64,000 nt of DNA from Closterium sp. NIES-65 (lineage: Eukaryota; Streptophyta; Zygnematophyceae; Desmidiales; Closteriaceae): the NCBI GenBank assembly GCA_948144175.1, contig CANXME010002283.1:62001-126000 (forward strand), in the 5' to 3' direction. The stretch's first letter is position 1. Each line of letters starts with the position of its first letter. Below are positions 63,609 through 64,000 of the stretch, piece by piece. A program made the translations under genes and the position numbers. The notes beneath the pieces were generated by a model, which was given only the letters and a program-made list of their open reading frames with translations, had not been told where the DNA came from and ran no database searches.

Positions 63609-63724
63609 TGATAAGAAACGAGAATGAATGAACTATGAATGAACTGAGTACAAGTACTAACCCTAATTGGGTTGTACCCCTTATGGACTACCCCACTATA
63701 GCCTACACAATAAGCACAAGCTAT
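63609..63724 (-). repeat. Copia LTR, truncated
   Basis: About 116 bp of a C8-type LTR (TGATAAGAAACGAGAATG...CACAAGCTATA); the last 11-12 bp (ATGTTCTGACA) are missing. The left flank pentamer is CCGTC; the right end abuts Copia gag, so no duplication exists. Confidence 0.85.
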
Positions 63725-63845
63725 ATGTGGCGGCGCACGGCAAGACGTGCAGCAGCATCGCGAGTGGCCCACTGTGAGCGAACAGTGGCGTCGGCATCAG
63801 CAGCAAGGGGCAGGGGAAGCACCAGAGGTGAGGTCAAAGAGGTGA
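63725..63845 (-). pseudogene. Copia gag fragment
   Basis: The minus strand matches SQWATRDAAARLAVRRH of Copia gag (compare 61040-61100 in C8). About 110 bp, no ends. It lies between an LTR and a Gypsy fragment with no 3' UTR or leader, so it is a rearranged scrap. Confidence 0.8.
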
Positions 63846-64000
63846 GGTCGAAGTTTCGGTATGTCGGGCAGTCGCAGATTTTGCGTGTCGAGCAGTATGT
63901 AGTCCCCTGAGTGGTATGTGACTGGGCGGCAGTGGCAGTCAGCATTGCGCTTAGCGATGATGTTTGCCTTTTTAATTGCTTCTGCGGCTTAGGTCAAAAT
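63846..64000 (-). pseudogene. Gypsy-B integrase C-terminal fragment
   Basis: Similar to 5536-5690 (minus): the region coding for KANIIAKRNADCHCRPVTYH-like sequence between the integrase core and the chromodomain. Recognisable to about 63990; the final 10 bases do not match. It runs off the window edge. Confidence 0.75.

Overview
This window is nuclear DNA of a GC-rich, intron-bearing eukaryote. It consists of one host gene inside a dense nest of decayed LTR retrotransposons. The host gene (21142-27461, + strand) encodes POP1, the large protein subunit of RNase P/MRP; its exons join in frame across GT-AG introns. The Copia and chromodomain Gypsy types, their primer-binding sites resembling the plant initiator-tRNA-Met type, and the POP1 sequence point to the green lineage. 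A streptophyte alga such as Closterium is my best guess, but that is inference and no search was run.

Layout. 1-3901: 3' part of a + strand Copia (C1), ending inside a hAT-type transposase relic (3902-4189). 4796-20611: a minus-strand chromodomain Gypsy (Gypsy-B1), cut up by an AT-rich insert (5804-6659), Copia C2 (7639-11509), Copia C3 (11947-19614) and the stub of another Copia (19615-19852). 20612-27461: POP1 promoter and gene. 27537-34514: Copia C4, split by a complete non-autonomous hAT element (27869-29190) with an 8-bp target duplication, then Copia C5. 34515-41640: Gypsy-A (minus), carrying two solo LTRs and a complete 1483-bp non-autonomous Copia-like element (36601-38083). 41641-53439: Copia C6 (+), whose leader holds a 375-bp TRIM (41927-42301) and an internally deleted Copia C7 (42775-46911). 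53440-63608: + strand Gypsy-B2, split by the full-length Copia C8 (55024-62429). 63609-64000: a patchwork of an LTR, Copia gag and Gypsy integrase.

Every retroelement coding region carries frameshifts, nonsense codons or deletions, so none looks able to move by itself. Several insertions still have exact target-site duplications: C7 CCGCT, C8 AAGCT, TRIM CGCTT, the 1483-bp element TGTAA, solo LTRs GTTAC and GTAAT, and hAT GCGAGAGG. Nesting therefore gives relative ages. The Copia copies share one gene order: a GC-rich tandem-repeat leader, gag with a poly-C tract and glycine-rich tail, protease, DD35E integrase, a hinge of GGAEP-like pentapeptides, reverse transcriptase and RNase H. LTRs are only 121-132 bp. 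The least expected items are a TRIM whose LTR/PBS junction reads as a tRNA-like fold with A and B boxes, and tandem arrays at POP1 exon-intron borders that multiply 5' splice sites.
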